Shown: one piece after another, positions 1 through 7,510 of the stretch | How the letters are laid out: each line of letters begins with the position of its first letter | Position numbering within the stretch: the stretch's first letter is position 1 | Source of the DNA: Snodgrassella sp. | GTDB taxonomy: Bacteria; Pseudomonadota; Gammaproteobacteria; Burkholderiales; Neisseriaceae | Assembly: GCA_024103515.1 (NCBI GenBank) | Contig: JAGGIK010000003.1 | Span: forward strand, 1-64,000 | DNA: 64,000 nt | Direction of reading: 5' to 3' | Made by a program: the position numbers and the translations under genes | Notes under the pieces: model-generated | Seen by the model: only the letters and a program-made list of their open reading frames with translations | Told to the model about the DNA's origin: nothing | Databases searched by the model: none

Positions 1-1160
1 ATTTCATCTTCTACCGACTTCACCGCAAACGTTAAGCAAAACGGCAAAGTCTGCCGTATCTGGCAACATCCATTATTTGCAGCATGAATCAGCAGTTGCT
101 GATTCGTAACCACCTGACCGGATTGCAGTAACTGCGCGCAGCGCCCACCATTACAGCGATAATCACGAAATCTATCTACCTGCTCTTCCGTCAGCCCATC
201 CGAACCAGCTACCTCCAGCATCTGCGAATGACGATTTTTCAACTGCACCACACACGCATCTGCACCACTAAAAGCTTTCATCTTATGCATGAACACCTGC
301 ACCAATACCGCCAGATCATGCTGCTCCTGAAACAGAGACGTCATCGCATACAGCACCGCCAGTTCACGATTGCGTTTCACCACTGCCTGAGTTTGCTCAG
401 CCACCCGGTTTTCCAGCGTGTCATATACCTCATATAACTTTGCCGCCATCAAATTAAATCCCCGTGCCACTTGCCCGAACTCATTGGCCGTACCAAGTTG
501 CAAACGCGTGTCAAAATAGCCTTTCCCAATCTGACTGATCCCTTGATTCAGACGCTGCAACGGCACAATTACCAAATGATGTAGCAGTATCAGTGACACA
601 ATTGCCGAAACCACCGCCATCACAAGTAACAACGCCTGCAACCAGCGCAATAACTGAATATTATGCGTATTATCCTGCTCAATCAGCAGCACCAGCCGAT
701 CAATCACCGCCGAAAACTTCTGCGCCTGTACCAAAAATGCCCTATCGCCTAACCCACCCTGCAAATATGCCTCACGGACACTGAGAAAACCCTGAAAATG
801 CGTCTCAACCTTACCTACCTGCGCTAGTAACTGTCGATGGCGCCAACCATTCACAAAACCAGCTTCATGTAACTGCCGCAAATGACCGAGAATGGTTTTA
901 AATTGATGCTGTTGATGCACAAACTGTTTTCCTACTCCTGGCGTTTTCGTCACCAGTACCATATAAAACACCCGTTTGCGCAAACTGCCGGCTTCATTAA
1001 TCGCCATCCCCAATTCCTCCAACCGCCACGATGTATTCAGCGACAGCCCTACCAGACTGGTAGCCAGAAACAGCCAGATCGTAATCATGACCACCAATAC
1101 TTTAGAAAGCTTTTGCCCTCGTAAAAATGACCGGTCAAATTTTTGCCACAAATTCTTCAT
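1..1160 (-). CDS. NarX/NarQ-type nitrate/nitrite sensor histidine kinase, 5' part (runs off left edge)
   Basis: Reading leftward from the ATG at 1160 there is an uninterrupted frame of 386 codons to the window edge. Residues about 21-41 are a first membrane helix. They are followed by a periplasmic P-box-like segment (AINEAGSLRKR, about 53-63) that matches the nitrate-binding helix of NarX/NarQ, including the ligand-binding Arg after GSL. A second membrane helix lies near 170-195, then a HAMP region with the usual NEFGQVARGFN turn, then a GAF-like module. A cysteine cluster (CNGGRC, then NNGCC) resembles the one in the NarX central module. The kinase core and the partner regulator lie outside the window. 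Expected role: membrane sensor of nitrate/nitrite controlling anaerobic respiration genes. The class is clear; the choice between narX and narQ is not. Confidence 0.85.
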   Translation of the reverse strand, partial: MKNLWQKFDRSFLRGQKLSKVLVVMITIWLFLATSLVGLSLNTSWRLEELGMAINEAGSLRKRVFYMVLVTKTPGVGKQFVHQQHQFKTILGHLRQLHEAGFVNGWRHRQLLAQVGKVETHFQGFLSVREAYLQGGLGDRAFLVQAQKFSAVIDRLVLLIEQDNTHNIQLLRWLQALLLVMAVVSAIVSLILLHHLVIVPLQRLNQGISQIGKGYFDTRLQLGTANEFGQVARGFNLMAAKLYEVYDTLENRVAEQTQAVVKRNRELAVLYAMTSLFQEQHDLAVLVQVFMHKMKAFSGADACVVQLKNRHSQMLEVAGSDGLTEEQVDRFRDYRCNGGRCAQLLQSGQVVTNQQLLIHAANNGCCQIRQTLPFCLTFAVKSVEDE

Positions 1161-1340
1161 AACAGCTACTCTCATTTATTGACAGCAATATAACTGAAAA
1201 ATTAGAATGCAGTATTGATAAATTTTTTAAATTTTTAGCTAAATTTTGTTGTAAATGCATTAAGAAAATTGATATATTGATAGCTTCAAAAGCTCAAATG
1301 TGAAATTTTAAACTTTAGGTATAGGTAAAGGAGGAATATA

Positions 1341-1709
1341 ATGCCTTGGACTTATAGCCAAAGAACAGGTGTATTAAAACATAATGGTCAATATATAGCT
1401 AAAGGATATTCAGGTTTCGGAGCAGGTAAAGATAAACCTGAGATGGAAAATGTTGCTAATATAGGCCCGCTTCCTAAAGGCAAATATACACTGATAGAGT
1501 TGATTCTGTCTCACCCTACTACAGGAGCATATTCAATAAGGTTACAACCTGCTTCAAATAATAAAATGTACGGTAGATCTGGTTTTTTTATTCATGGTGA
1601 TAGTAAAAAAAATCCAGGAACAGCCTCTACTGGATGCATTATTTTAAACAGGAAGTTTAGAGAACAAATGTGGAAAAGTAATGATAGACAGCTTGAGGTG
1701 ATAGAATGA
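1341..1709 (+). CDS. tlde1: Tlde1-type (DUF2778) L,D-transpeptidase-like antibacterial effector
   Basis: The 122-residue protein carries the DUF2778/Tlde1 signature: FIHGD with His85, then STGC with Cys99, the His/Cys pair of the L,D-transpeptidase-like fold. In known Tlde1 proteins (type VI secretion L,D-transpeptidase effector 1) this domain attacks tetrapeptide stems of peptidoglycan in the target periplasm. No signal peptide is visible, as expected for a T6SS cargo effector. The start is supported by a near-perfect Shine-Dalgarno (aaaggagg) 7 bases upstream. The stop overlaps the ATG of the next gene (ATGA), which implies translational coupling with its presumed immunity gene. Base composition is much more AT-rich than the core genes nearby, and no VgrG, PAAR or other T6SS gene is in the window, which suggests an imported cargo module. 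Family assignment is firm; delivery by T6SS is inferred. Confidence 0.85.
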   Translation: MPWTYSQRTGVLKHNGQYIAKGYSGFGAGKDKPEMENVANIGPLPKGKYTLIELILSHPTTGAYSIRLQPASNNKMYGRSGFFIHGDSKKNPGTASTGCIILNRKFREQMWKSNDRQLEVIE

Positions 1710-2047
1710 AAAAAAATTTATTGACAATATTATTAGGAGTTTTTCCTATAATGTGTTTAGCAAAAGGTCCCGATTGTTATAATTGGCCAATGAATATGAC
1801 TGAAATGTGGATGAGAAGTGCTGGAATAGTTGATTTTAAAAATTTAAATATACCAAAAACTAAAATAACTTTATTAGCCTCTGAAAAAAAAGGAAAAGAT
1901 TTATACACACAAGTTTATCATTTTGTTTTTTATGACAAAAAGGGAAATACTTACGAAATAATCACGACAAATGAAGCTTCATATGAAGAATGCTCTATGA
2001 GTCAAGTAAATAGCTATCTAATTTCCAAAAGAGATATTAATTACTGA
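1706..2047 (+). CDS. Periplasmic immunity protein candidate, array copy 1 (cognate of the Tlde1 effector)
   Basis: 113 residues: an N-terminal signal peptide (about 1-19, ending CLA), then a small mature domain with a CxxWPMNM motif (Cys24) and a second conserved Cys96 in EECSMS. The two cysteines could form a disulfide, which fits export to the periplasm. The start codon overlaps the effector stop (ATGA), and the ribosome binding site gaggt lies inside the last effector codons. No function can be read from a named family. The role as immunity protein is inferred from coupling to a periplasm-acting toxin, the signal peptide and similar size to known Tlde1 immunity proteins. An A8 tract at 1884-1891 encodes EKKG and is the same place where copies 6 and 7 are frameshifted. 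Confidence 0.75.
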   Translation: MKKNLLTILLGVFPIMCLAKGPDCYNWPMNMTEMWMRSAGIVDFKNLNIPKTKITLLASEKKGKDLYTQVYHFVFYDKKGNTYEIITTNEASYEECSMSQVNSYLISKRDINY

Positions 2048-2226
2048 ATTCAAATATCCAAAATCTACTTAGGCTAAGCATCATTATTTTAAATTAAGTT
2101 AAGGTATTAACTTATTGGCAAATCAATTAAGATTATAGAAATTAAAAAACTCTTTATAAAAATTTTGCTAGCAATATTTATAAGGGGACTGCACAAAGAT
2201 GAACATAAACAAATTAAGGTTACAGA

Positions 2227-2568
2227 ATGGAAAAACTATTTACAATAATATTGTTGAGTTTACTCCCTACTTTATCTTTTGCAAAAGCACCTGATTGCCC
2301 CAATTGGCCTATGAATATAACCAAAGGTTGGTTAAAAAATGCTAATATTACCGATATCTATAATTTAGATGAATCTAGAACAAAAATAACTTTATTAGCT
2401 TCAGAAAAAAAGAAAAAAGATTTATATATCCAAATTTATCATTTTGTGTTTTTTGATAAACAAGGAAATACTTATGAGGTAATTACTCAAAATGAAGCTT
2501 CACATGAAGAATGTTCAATGAGTAGTGTCAATAGCTATTTAATATCCAACAGTCGTATTCTGTACTAA
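2227..2568 (+). CDS. Immunity-like secreted protein, array copy 2
   Basis: An intact 113-residue paralogue of copy 1, with a signal peptide ending SFA before KAPDC, a CPNWPMN motif, two conserved cysteines and the shared block KITLLASEKK followed by the IYHFVFFDK strand region. It starts 179 bases after copy 1 with a weak aaggt binding site. It differs from copy 1 at many positions in the middle, as expected if it recognises a different toxin variant. It has no effector gene of its own, so if functional it would be an orphan immunity gene. Confidence 0.7.
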   Translation: MEKLFTIILLSLLPTLSFAKAPDCPNWPMNITKGWLKNANITDIYNLDESRTKITLLASEKKKKDLYIQIYHFVFFDKQGNTYEVITQNEASHEECSMSSVNSYLISNSRILY

Positions 2569-2629
2569 AAATATAAATACCGATATTGATAAAGTCGAAT
2601 AAGTTTTTTTAAAATTATTGTATGAAACT

Positions 2630-2695
2630 TCTTAGCAAGAATGTTCCATAAGTAATGTTGATAGCTATTTAATATCTAAAAGCCATACCCACTAA
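2630..2695 (+). pseudogene. 3' scrap of an immunity-array gene
   Basis: In one frame this stretch reads ECSISNVDSYLISKSHTH then stop, which is the C-terminus of the array proteins and closest to copy 4 (SDVDSYLISKSHIH). No upstream coding part remains. A more decayed relative lies at 5057-5127. The DNA around the two scraps is itself duplicated, showing that a block of the array was copied after the gene had already been truncated. Confidence 0.7.
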
Positions 2696-2792
2696 TAAAT
2701 TTGACATGATTTTTTCAGGAAAGATGTCTATTGGACGGCAACATAAACTTGTTGCTTTCGATTTCTTTGATTAAAGAGGTGAGCATAGTGAA

Positions 2793-3134
2793 ACGAAAAA
2801 TCTTCCTTTAATAATATTATTAGCCATATTCTCTACTCTATCCTTTGCAAAAGCACCTAATTGTTACTCTTGGCCTATGAATATGACTAAAAGTTGGTTA
2901 AAAAATGCCAGCATTACTGATATCTATAATTTAGATGAATCTAGAACAAAAATAACTTTATTGGCCTCAGAGAAAAAAGGAAAGGATTTATATACTCAAA
3001 TTTACCACTTTATTTTTTACGATAAAAAAGGAAATACTTACGAGGTAATTACCAAAAGTGATTCTTCATATGAGGAATGTTCAATAAGTGATGTAAGCAG
3101 TTATTTAATATCAAAAAATTACACAAGTTGCTAA
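2793..3134 (+). pseudogene. Immunity-like protein, array copy 3, intact frame but ATG changed to ACG
   Basis: The frame from 2793 to the stop at 3132-3134 encodes exactly 113 residues, the family length. It includes the signal peptide (LPLIILLAIFSTLSFA), CYSWPMNM, and a second cysteine near the end. The codon aligned with the start of the other copies is ACG. A good Shine-Dalgarno (agaggtgag, 2775-2783) sits at the correct distance. Initiation at the internal ATG 2877 would remove the whole signal peptide. Either this copy is silenced by one point mutation, or it is translated weakly from ACG. The rest of the frame has no other lesion, so the loss would be recent. Confidence 0.7.
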
Positions 3135-3328
3135 AATAAAAATAAATATTTTAAAAAACTTTCCAAGGGGGTAGATATTTGTGCAGTTCCTGATCATGGT
3201 TATTTACTGCAAGCTTAGGACTTATTTTTGGTAAAAACTAAATGTGTCACTTTCAATCTTTTGGTGCAAATTCCTAATAAACATCAGGAAAAACTTTAAA
3301 GTAAAAATAAACAAGTCGAGGTTAGACA

Positions 3329-3667
3329 TTGAAGAAATTATCTTTACTAATATTATTAGTGTTATCTCCTATCTTATCTTTTTCAAAAGCAACTGGTTGC
3401 CATTCTTGGCCTATGAATATGACCGAAGCTTGGATGCAAAATGCTGAAATTGTTGATATCCCGAGTTTAAATGAATCAAAAACTAAAATAACATTATTAG
3501 CCTTAGGAAAAAAGAAAAAGGGATTATATACACAAATTTATCATTTTGTTTTTTATGATAGAAAAGGAAACTCATACGAAGTAATTACAAAGAATGAAGC
3601 TTCAGATGAAGAGTGCTCAATGAGTGATGTAGATAGCTATTTAATATCTAAAAGCCACATCCATTAG
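3329..3667 (+). CDS. Immunity-like secreted protein, array copy 4 (TTG start)
   Basis: 112 residues with the family pattern: MKKLSLLI signal peptide, CHSWPMNM, a KITLLALGKKKK block, an IYHFVFYDRKGNSYEV segment and a final EECSMS cysteine. The start aligned with its paralogues is TTG, preceded by gaggtt at a normal distance, so expression may be lower than for ATG copies. Its C-terminus (SKSHIH) matches the scraps at 2630-2695 better than it matches copy 1. No effector accompanies it. Confidence 0.65.
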   Translation: MKKLSLLILLVLSPILSFSKATGCHSWPMNMTEAWMQNAEIVDIPSLNESKTKITLLALGKKKKGLYTQIYHFVFYDRKGNSYEVITKNEASDEECSMSDVDSYLISKSHIH

Positions 3668-3691
3668 GTGATTATACAAAAATCCTTCAGG

Positions 3692-3801
3692 AAAGATGTA
3701 CATTAGAAGGAATAGAATAGCCTCGCATGGATGTATTATTTTAGACTTGGAGTGTCGTCTAAAAATATGGGACAGTAAGGATTGAAAATTTAGGTAATAG
3801 A
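3692..3801 (+). pseudogene. Fossil 3' end of a second Tlde1 effector gene
   Basis: Directly before copy 5 the DNA aligns with the end of the intact effector gene. A stretch resembling the KMYGR codons (aagatgtacattaga) is followed, after a deletion, by codons reading ASHGCIILDLECR and then a decayed tail with stops, ending taggtaatagaatg at the next immunity start. The catalytic Cys codon is still recognisable. This is direct evidence that copy 5 once followed its own effector, which was then deleted and mutated. Confidence 0.7.
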
Positions 3802-4143
3802 ATGAAAAAAATCACAACTTTGATATTATTGGGAATGTTTCCTATCTTTTCTCTTGCAAAGGCATTTGATTGTCACTCTTGGCCTATGAATATGGCTGAA
3901 GTTTGGATGAAAAATGCTGGGATTGTTAATATCCAAAGTTTAGATGAATCAAAAACTAAAATAACATTATTGGCCTCAGAGAAAAAGAAAAATGGACTAT
4001 ATACACAAATTTTTCATTTTATTTTTTATGACAAAAAAGGGAGGTCATACGAAGTAATCACGACGAATGAAGCTTCTGATGACGAATGTTCGATGAGTAG
4101 TGTAAATAGTTATTTAGTATCAAAAAGTGATATTAATTACTAA
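3802..4143 (+). CDS. Immunity-like secreted protein, array copy 5
   Basis: An intact 113-residue member. It has a signal peptide ending SLA, then KAFDC, HSWPMNM, the KITLLASEKKKN block, an IFHFIFYDKKGRSYEV segment and DDECSMSS near the C-terminus. The ribosome binding site aggtaatag is inherited from the fossil effector end that overlaps its start. The same small fold with two cysteines as copy 1 is expected. No functional effector partner is adjacent. Confidence 0.7.
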   Translation: MKKITTLILLGMFPIFSLAKAFDCHSWPMNMAEVWMKNAGIVNIQSLDESKTKITLLASEKKKNGLYTQIFHFIFYDKKGRSYEVITTNEASDDECSMSSVNSYLVSKSDINY

Positions 4144-4209
4144 AAAGCCCTTCCAATAAACTGTATAAATAAATATCATTAAACCAGCATTGCCTTAAAC
4201 CTATGTATT

Positions 4210-4257
4210 AGAGAAAATCTGGAAAATAATGGTAGACTGCTTGAGGTAATAGAATGA
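4210..4257 (+). pseudogene. Fossil C-terminus of a third Tlde1 effector gene
   Basis: An open stretch of 15 codons plus stop reads RENLENNGRLLEVIE. It aligns with the last residues of the intact effector (REQMWKSNDRQLEVIE), and its TGA overlaps the ATG of copy 6 exactly as in the intact pair. Nothing upstream resembles the catalytic part. It marks the deleted effector that belonged to copy 6. Confidence 0.75.
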
Positions 4258-4594
4258 AAAAAAACTTATTAGCAATATTATTAGGAGTTTTTCCTATAGT
4301 GTGTTTGGCTAAAGCACCTAATTGTTTTTCATGGCCCATGTCCATGACTGAAGTCTGGATGAAAAACACTGGAATAGTTGATATCAGAGATTTAGACGAA
4401 TCTAAAACTAAAATAACATTAATGGTAACAGAAAAAAAGGGAAGGATTTATATACTCAAATTTATCATTTTATTTTTTATGATAAATATAATAATTCTTA
4501 TGAGATAATTACAAAGATTGATTCTTCACATGAAGATTGCTCGATAAGTAGTGTTAATGGATACTTAATATCCAAAAACTTTATCATCTCATAA
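4254..4594 (+). pseudogene. Immunity-like protein, array copy 6, frameshifted at an A-tract
   Basis: The first 62 codons match the family (signal peptide, CFSWPMSM, KITLMVTEKK). The frame then shifts at an A7 tract (4432-4438) where intact copy 1 has A8. In the -1 frame the family sequence resumes at once (GKDLYTQIYHFIFYDK) and ends at 4594, giving 113 residues if corrected. The tract reads A AAA AAG in the zero frame, a classical -1 slippery heptamer, and a slip there restores the protein exactly. It may be a simple slippage pseudogene, a phase-variable gene or a frameshifted product. A sequencing artefact cannot be excluded. Confidence 0.7.
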
Positions 4595-4667
4595 CAATTA
4601 TTTTTAAATAAAATGAATATGAATTACTTATTCACAATTCTTTCTATAAACGAAGTGAGATTATTTA

Positions 4668-5005
4668 ATGAAAAAATTTTTAATAATATCATTAGGATTC
4701 TTTCCTATCCTATCCATTGCAAAAGCACCAGACTGCCACAATTGGCCTATGAATATGACTGAAATGTGGATGAGAAGTGCTGGAATAGTCGATTTTAAAA
4801 ATTTAAATATACCAAAAACAAAAATAACTTTATTAGCCTCTGAAAAAAAGGAAAGAATTTATACACACAAGTTTATCATTTTGTTTTTTATGACAAAGAT
4901 GGAAATATTTACGAAATAATCACGACAAATGAAGCTTCTGATGACGAATGTTCGATGAGTAGTGTCAATAGCTATTTAATATCCAATAGTCGTATCCTGT
5001 ACTAA
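4668..5005 (+). pseudogene. Immunity-like protein, array copy 7, frameshifted at the same A-tract
   Basis: The first 60 or so codons match copy 1 closely (MWMRSAGIVDFKNLNIPKTK is identical). The frame is lost at an A7 tract (4843-4849) in the position of the A8 tract of copy 1. After a -1 shift it continues GKNLYTQVYHFVFYDKDGN and ends at 5005, 112 residues if corrected. As in copy 6 the zero-frame codons form A AAA AAG. The middle is close to copy 1 but the end (SVNSYLISNSRILY) matches copy 2, so this copy looks like a recombinant. Confidence 0.7.
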
Positions 5006-5056
5006 AAATTTAGATACCGATATTAATAGAGTTGAATAAGTTTTTAAAATTATTTA

Positions 5057-5127
5057 GGAAGCTTCATAGCAAGAATGTTCCAATAAATAATCTTAATAGC
5101 TATTTAATAACTGAAAGCTATATTCAC
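5057..5127 (+). pseudogene. Second 3' scrap of an immunity-array gene
   Basis: This is a decayed version of the scrap at 2630-2695, with gcaagaatgttcc and agctatttaata still recognisable but several stops and an indel. It follows copy 7 just as the first scrap follows copy 2, with the same spacer sequence between (ccgatatt...gaataagttttt). It shows a segmental duplication inside the array. Confidence 0.55.
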
Positions 5128-5217
5128 TAATTGATCGATATTGACCTTTCAGATCAGATGAATATTAGACAAAATAAAATTTTTACGATTTCCTTATTAA
5201 AAGCATGGCAATATAAA

Positions 5218-5559
5218 ATGAAAAAATTTCTCCTAACAATATTACTGGAATTCTTTTCTATTCTATCATACGCAAAGGCACCAGACTGCCACTCTTGGCC
5301 AATGACAATGGCCGCAATGTGGATGAAAAATGCCAATATAGTTGATATGGTAGATATAGATGAACCTAAAAGTAAAATAACATTATTAGCCTCAGAGAAA
5401 AAGAAAAAAGGTTTATATACACAAATTTATCATTTTGTCTTTTATGACAAAAAAGGAAATACTTACGAAGTAATTACAAAAAATGACTCATCATATGAGG
5501 AATGCTCCATAAGTAGCGTAAGTAGCTATTTAATCTCCAAAACTGATATCAGCAATTAA
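5218..5559 (+). CDS. Immunity-like secreted protein, array copy 8
   Basis: I choose the ATG at 5218, which aligns with the signal peptides of the paralogues (MKKFLLTILLEFFSILSYA). The frame is open further upstream to 5131, but those 29 codons look like decayed spacer, not protein. The mature part carries CHSWPMTM, KITLLASEKKKKG, an IYHFVFYDKKGNTYEV segment and EECSISS, 113 residues in all. No clear Shine-Dalgarno precedes the ATG, so translation may be weak. Confidence 0.65.
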   Translation: MKKFLLTILLEFFSILSYAKAPDCHSWPMTMAAMWMKNANIVDMVDIDEPKSKITLLASEKKKKGLYTQIYHFVFYDKKGNTYEVITKNDSSYEECSISSVSSYLISKTDISN

Positions 5560-5863
5560 AAGAAATATTCGTCTTCTTGTATTTGCTGAACTTCAATCAC
5601 CTTTTTAGAAAACAAGCTAATTGTAGCTGAATTCTAAAAGTTGGAAGCATCCACTAATAGGATTATCTCAGGGTAGTATTAACTATACGAACATGCTGCA
5701 AAGAAATTAATCTCTATATCAAATAACTATTTATCTGATAATTTTATGTTTAATCTGTGCCAATAAAATTTACAGATAGATAACTTCTAATGGCTATATA
5801 TTCTAAAATAAAACGATAGAGTACAACTATAGAAATTATTTATATGCAAGTATAGGTTATAGA

Positions 5864-6200
5864 ATAAAAAATCTCTTCTTACTAATATTTTTAGGTATAT
5901 TTCCCATCCCTATCTTGGGCCAAAGCAACAAATTGCCACTCCTCACTCATGAATATGACATATGAATAGTTAAAAAATGCAGGCAAAGTTGATATTAATA
6001 ACTTGGATGAGTCTAAAACCAAAATAACTTTATTAGCTTTAGAGAAAAAAGAAAGGATTATATACACAAATTTATTACTTTGTTTCTTATGATAAAAAAG
6101 GGAATACGTACGACGTGATCACAACAAACGAAGCTTTATATGATGAATGCTCTATAAATTAGGTAAATAGCTATTTAAATACTCAAGATCTGATTATTCT
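5864..6200 (+). pseudogene. Immunity-like protein, array copy 9, heavily decayed
   Basis: Family sequence is recognisable in pieces: KNLFLLIFLGIFPI, then after a shift ATNCHSSLMNMT, a stop, NAGKVDINNLDESKTKITLLALEKK, another shift, and ECSIN then stop. The start codon is ATA where the others have ATG, with taggttatag upstream. At least two frameshifts and two stops make this a dead copy, the oldest-looking one, at the downstream end of the array. Confidence 0.7.
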
Positions 6201-6795
6201 TAATAACATTGAAACATAGAACAGGTAAACATGTTTTCTTCATTAATTTTAGGTTAAGTCAACGTCGATTCGATCAAATTTTCGGAATTTAAAAACATGC
6301 TCAACAAGAATAAGATATGGTAACGATGCATTAAGACAAATACTGTATACTGTTATTATGCAACCAAAAAACACCTAGGGTTATTTTGGTAATAGATTTG
6401 GTGTATAGTCAAAAAAACAAATTTTTTAAGGTAATGCAAATTTAAATTACAATTTTTTCCTATGTACTTTGGATGTTGTTTTCTTAATTGAATTAAATCT
6501 ATATTTAATATTTTTTTCTCTAGGTAATTCATATATCAAACAAACATTATTAGGCAAAGAGAAAAGAACGAACACTCACATTTTATGGCATAAACTTTTG
6601 TTAGCCCATATTGCAATTGGGTTATTGAATCCATGCTTGGGCTACTTACAGCATGCTTAGACTTTTTCTGCTCAGCAGCCATCTTCCTTTAAAAGAAAAA
6701 TGGCTGCTGAAGCAAATTATGATCAACACAGGGCTCAACAAGACAATCGAGAGGTGGGCTACTGAACACTGTTAAAGAACCAATTGGAAAAGTGA
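6201..6795 (+). other. AT-rich gene-poor stretch after the immunity array
   Basis: I see no supportable gene. A frame of 63 codons at 6469-6660 starts at TTG without a ribosome binding site and matches nothing I know. The stretch ends in an 11-bp inverted repeat (see 6672-6710) between the island and the convergent DUF805 gene. Confidence 0.5.
6672..6710. terminator. Hairpin between the island and the DUF805 gene
   Basis: Arms tcagcagccat and atggctgctga, 11 perfect pairs with a 17-base loop. There is no long T-run on either side, so it is at best a weak terminator. Its position between convergent transcription units fits such a role. Confidence 0.4.
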
Positions 6796-7173
6796 TTAAA
6801 AAAAACTTTGCTGAAAGCGATTTGGTTTACTCGGTAGCAGCAGCAGAATAATAAACCAAATTTGTCCGATCACCGGAATCAACATAATCAAAATCCACCA
6901 AGCAGTTCGATTGGTATCATGCAACCTCCTGAATTGTAAAGATAGAGTAGCTAACCACACGCAAAAGCTAACTACCAATACAATAAAATTAACGGTCCAA
7001 TCACCCCATGTATAGATATCATTGAGTGGATGCCCCAGTATGCGCTGTAACAAGCAGATGATGAGCGCACCTAGAATATAATTAATTATCACTGGCCACC
7101 AATAATCTTTACGATTAGAAGTACCTGAAAAGTTGAAAATATTTAACCAAAATCGCTTATAAGATTCGATCAT
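6796..7173 (-). CDS. DUF805 family inner-membrane protein
   Basis: 125 residues with four predicted membrane helices (about 27-45, 60-78, 90-115 split by the RLHDTNRTAWW motif). The motif FRRLHDTNRTAWW is the hallmark of DUF805 (YhaH/YhaI-like), small inner-membrane proteins of unknown function. The N-terminal KRFWLNIFNFSGTSNRKDYWW is also typical. The start at 7173 has gagag upstream. It is a single-gene unit at the right border of the AT-rich island and reads toward it. Family confident, function unknown. Confidence 0.85.
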   Translation of the reverse strand: MIESYKRFWLNIFNFSGTSNRKDYWWPVIINYILGALIICLLQRILGHPLNDIYTWGDWTVNFIVLVVSFCVWLATLSLQFRRLHDTNRTAWWILIMLIPVIGQIWFIILLLLPSKPNRFQQSFF

Positions 7174-7510
7174 TATTTCTCTCCTGTGATTTTTATCATA
7201 TGATAATATTGGATTAAATTATGTATTTACTTGCATCATATTAAGACTAAAATCACAGAAAAACAAATTATTTATCAATAAAAACAATATATTACTTAAT
7301 ATTATTAAATAAATGGTTATACTCTAATTTAGTTACTAATTTGTTTTATTTATTAATTAAAAATTATATTAGTTTAATTAAAGTTAATAGGTTATTTGAA
7401 GATTTAAAAAAAATTACCCCAATAAGTAGCTATGATATAAGTTACTATTGGGATATGTTAAGAACAACTCAAATGTAATAATCAAACTAACACAATTAAT
7501 CTGCTCTAAA
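7174..7510. other. AT-rich spacer, no gene seen
   Basis: 337 bases, rich in ttaatt and aattaa runs. It holds the upstream region of the DUF805 gene and the downstream end of the ftsK-like gene. I found no clear promoter or hairpin. Confidence 0.5.

Noticed and set aside
3244..3447. 67-codon frame overlapping copy 4
   Set aside because: It is in another frame of the same DNA; copy 4 has the clear family match.
5131..5217. N-terminal extension of immunity copy 8 (29 residues)
   Set aside because: Paralogues all begin at the position of the ATG at 5218; the extension resembles decayed spacer DNA and would block the signal peptide.
6469..6660. 63-codon frame
   Set aside because: TTG start, no ribosome binding site, no recognisable match.
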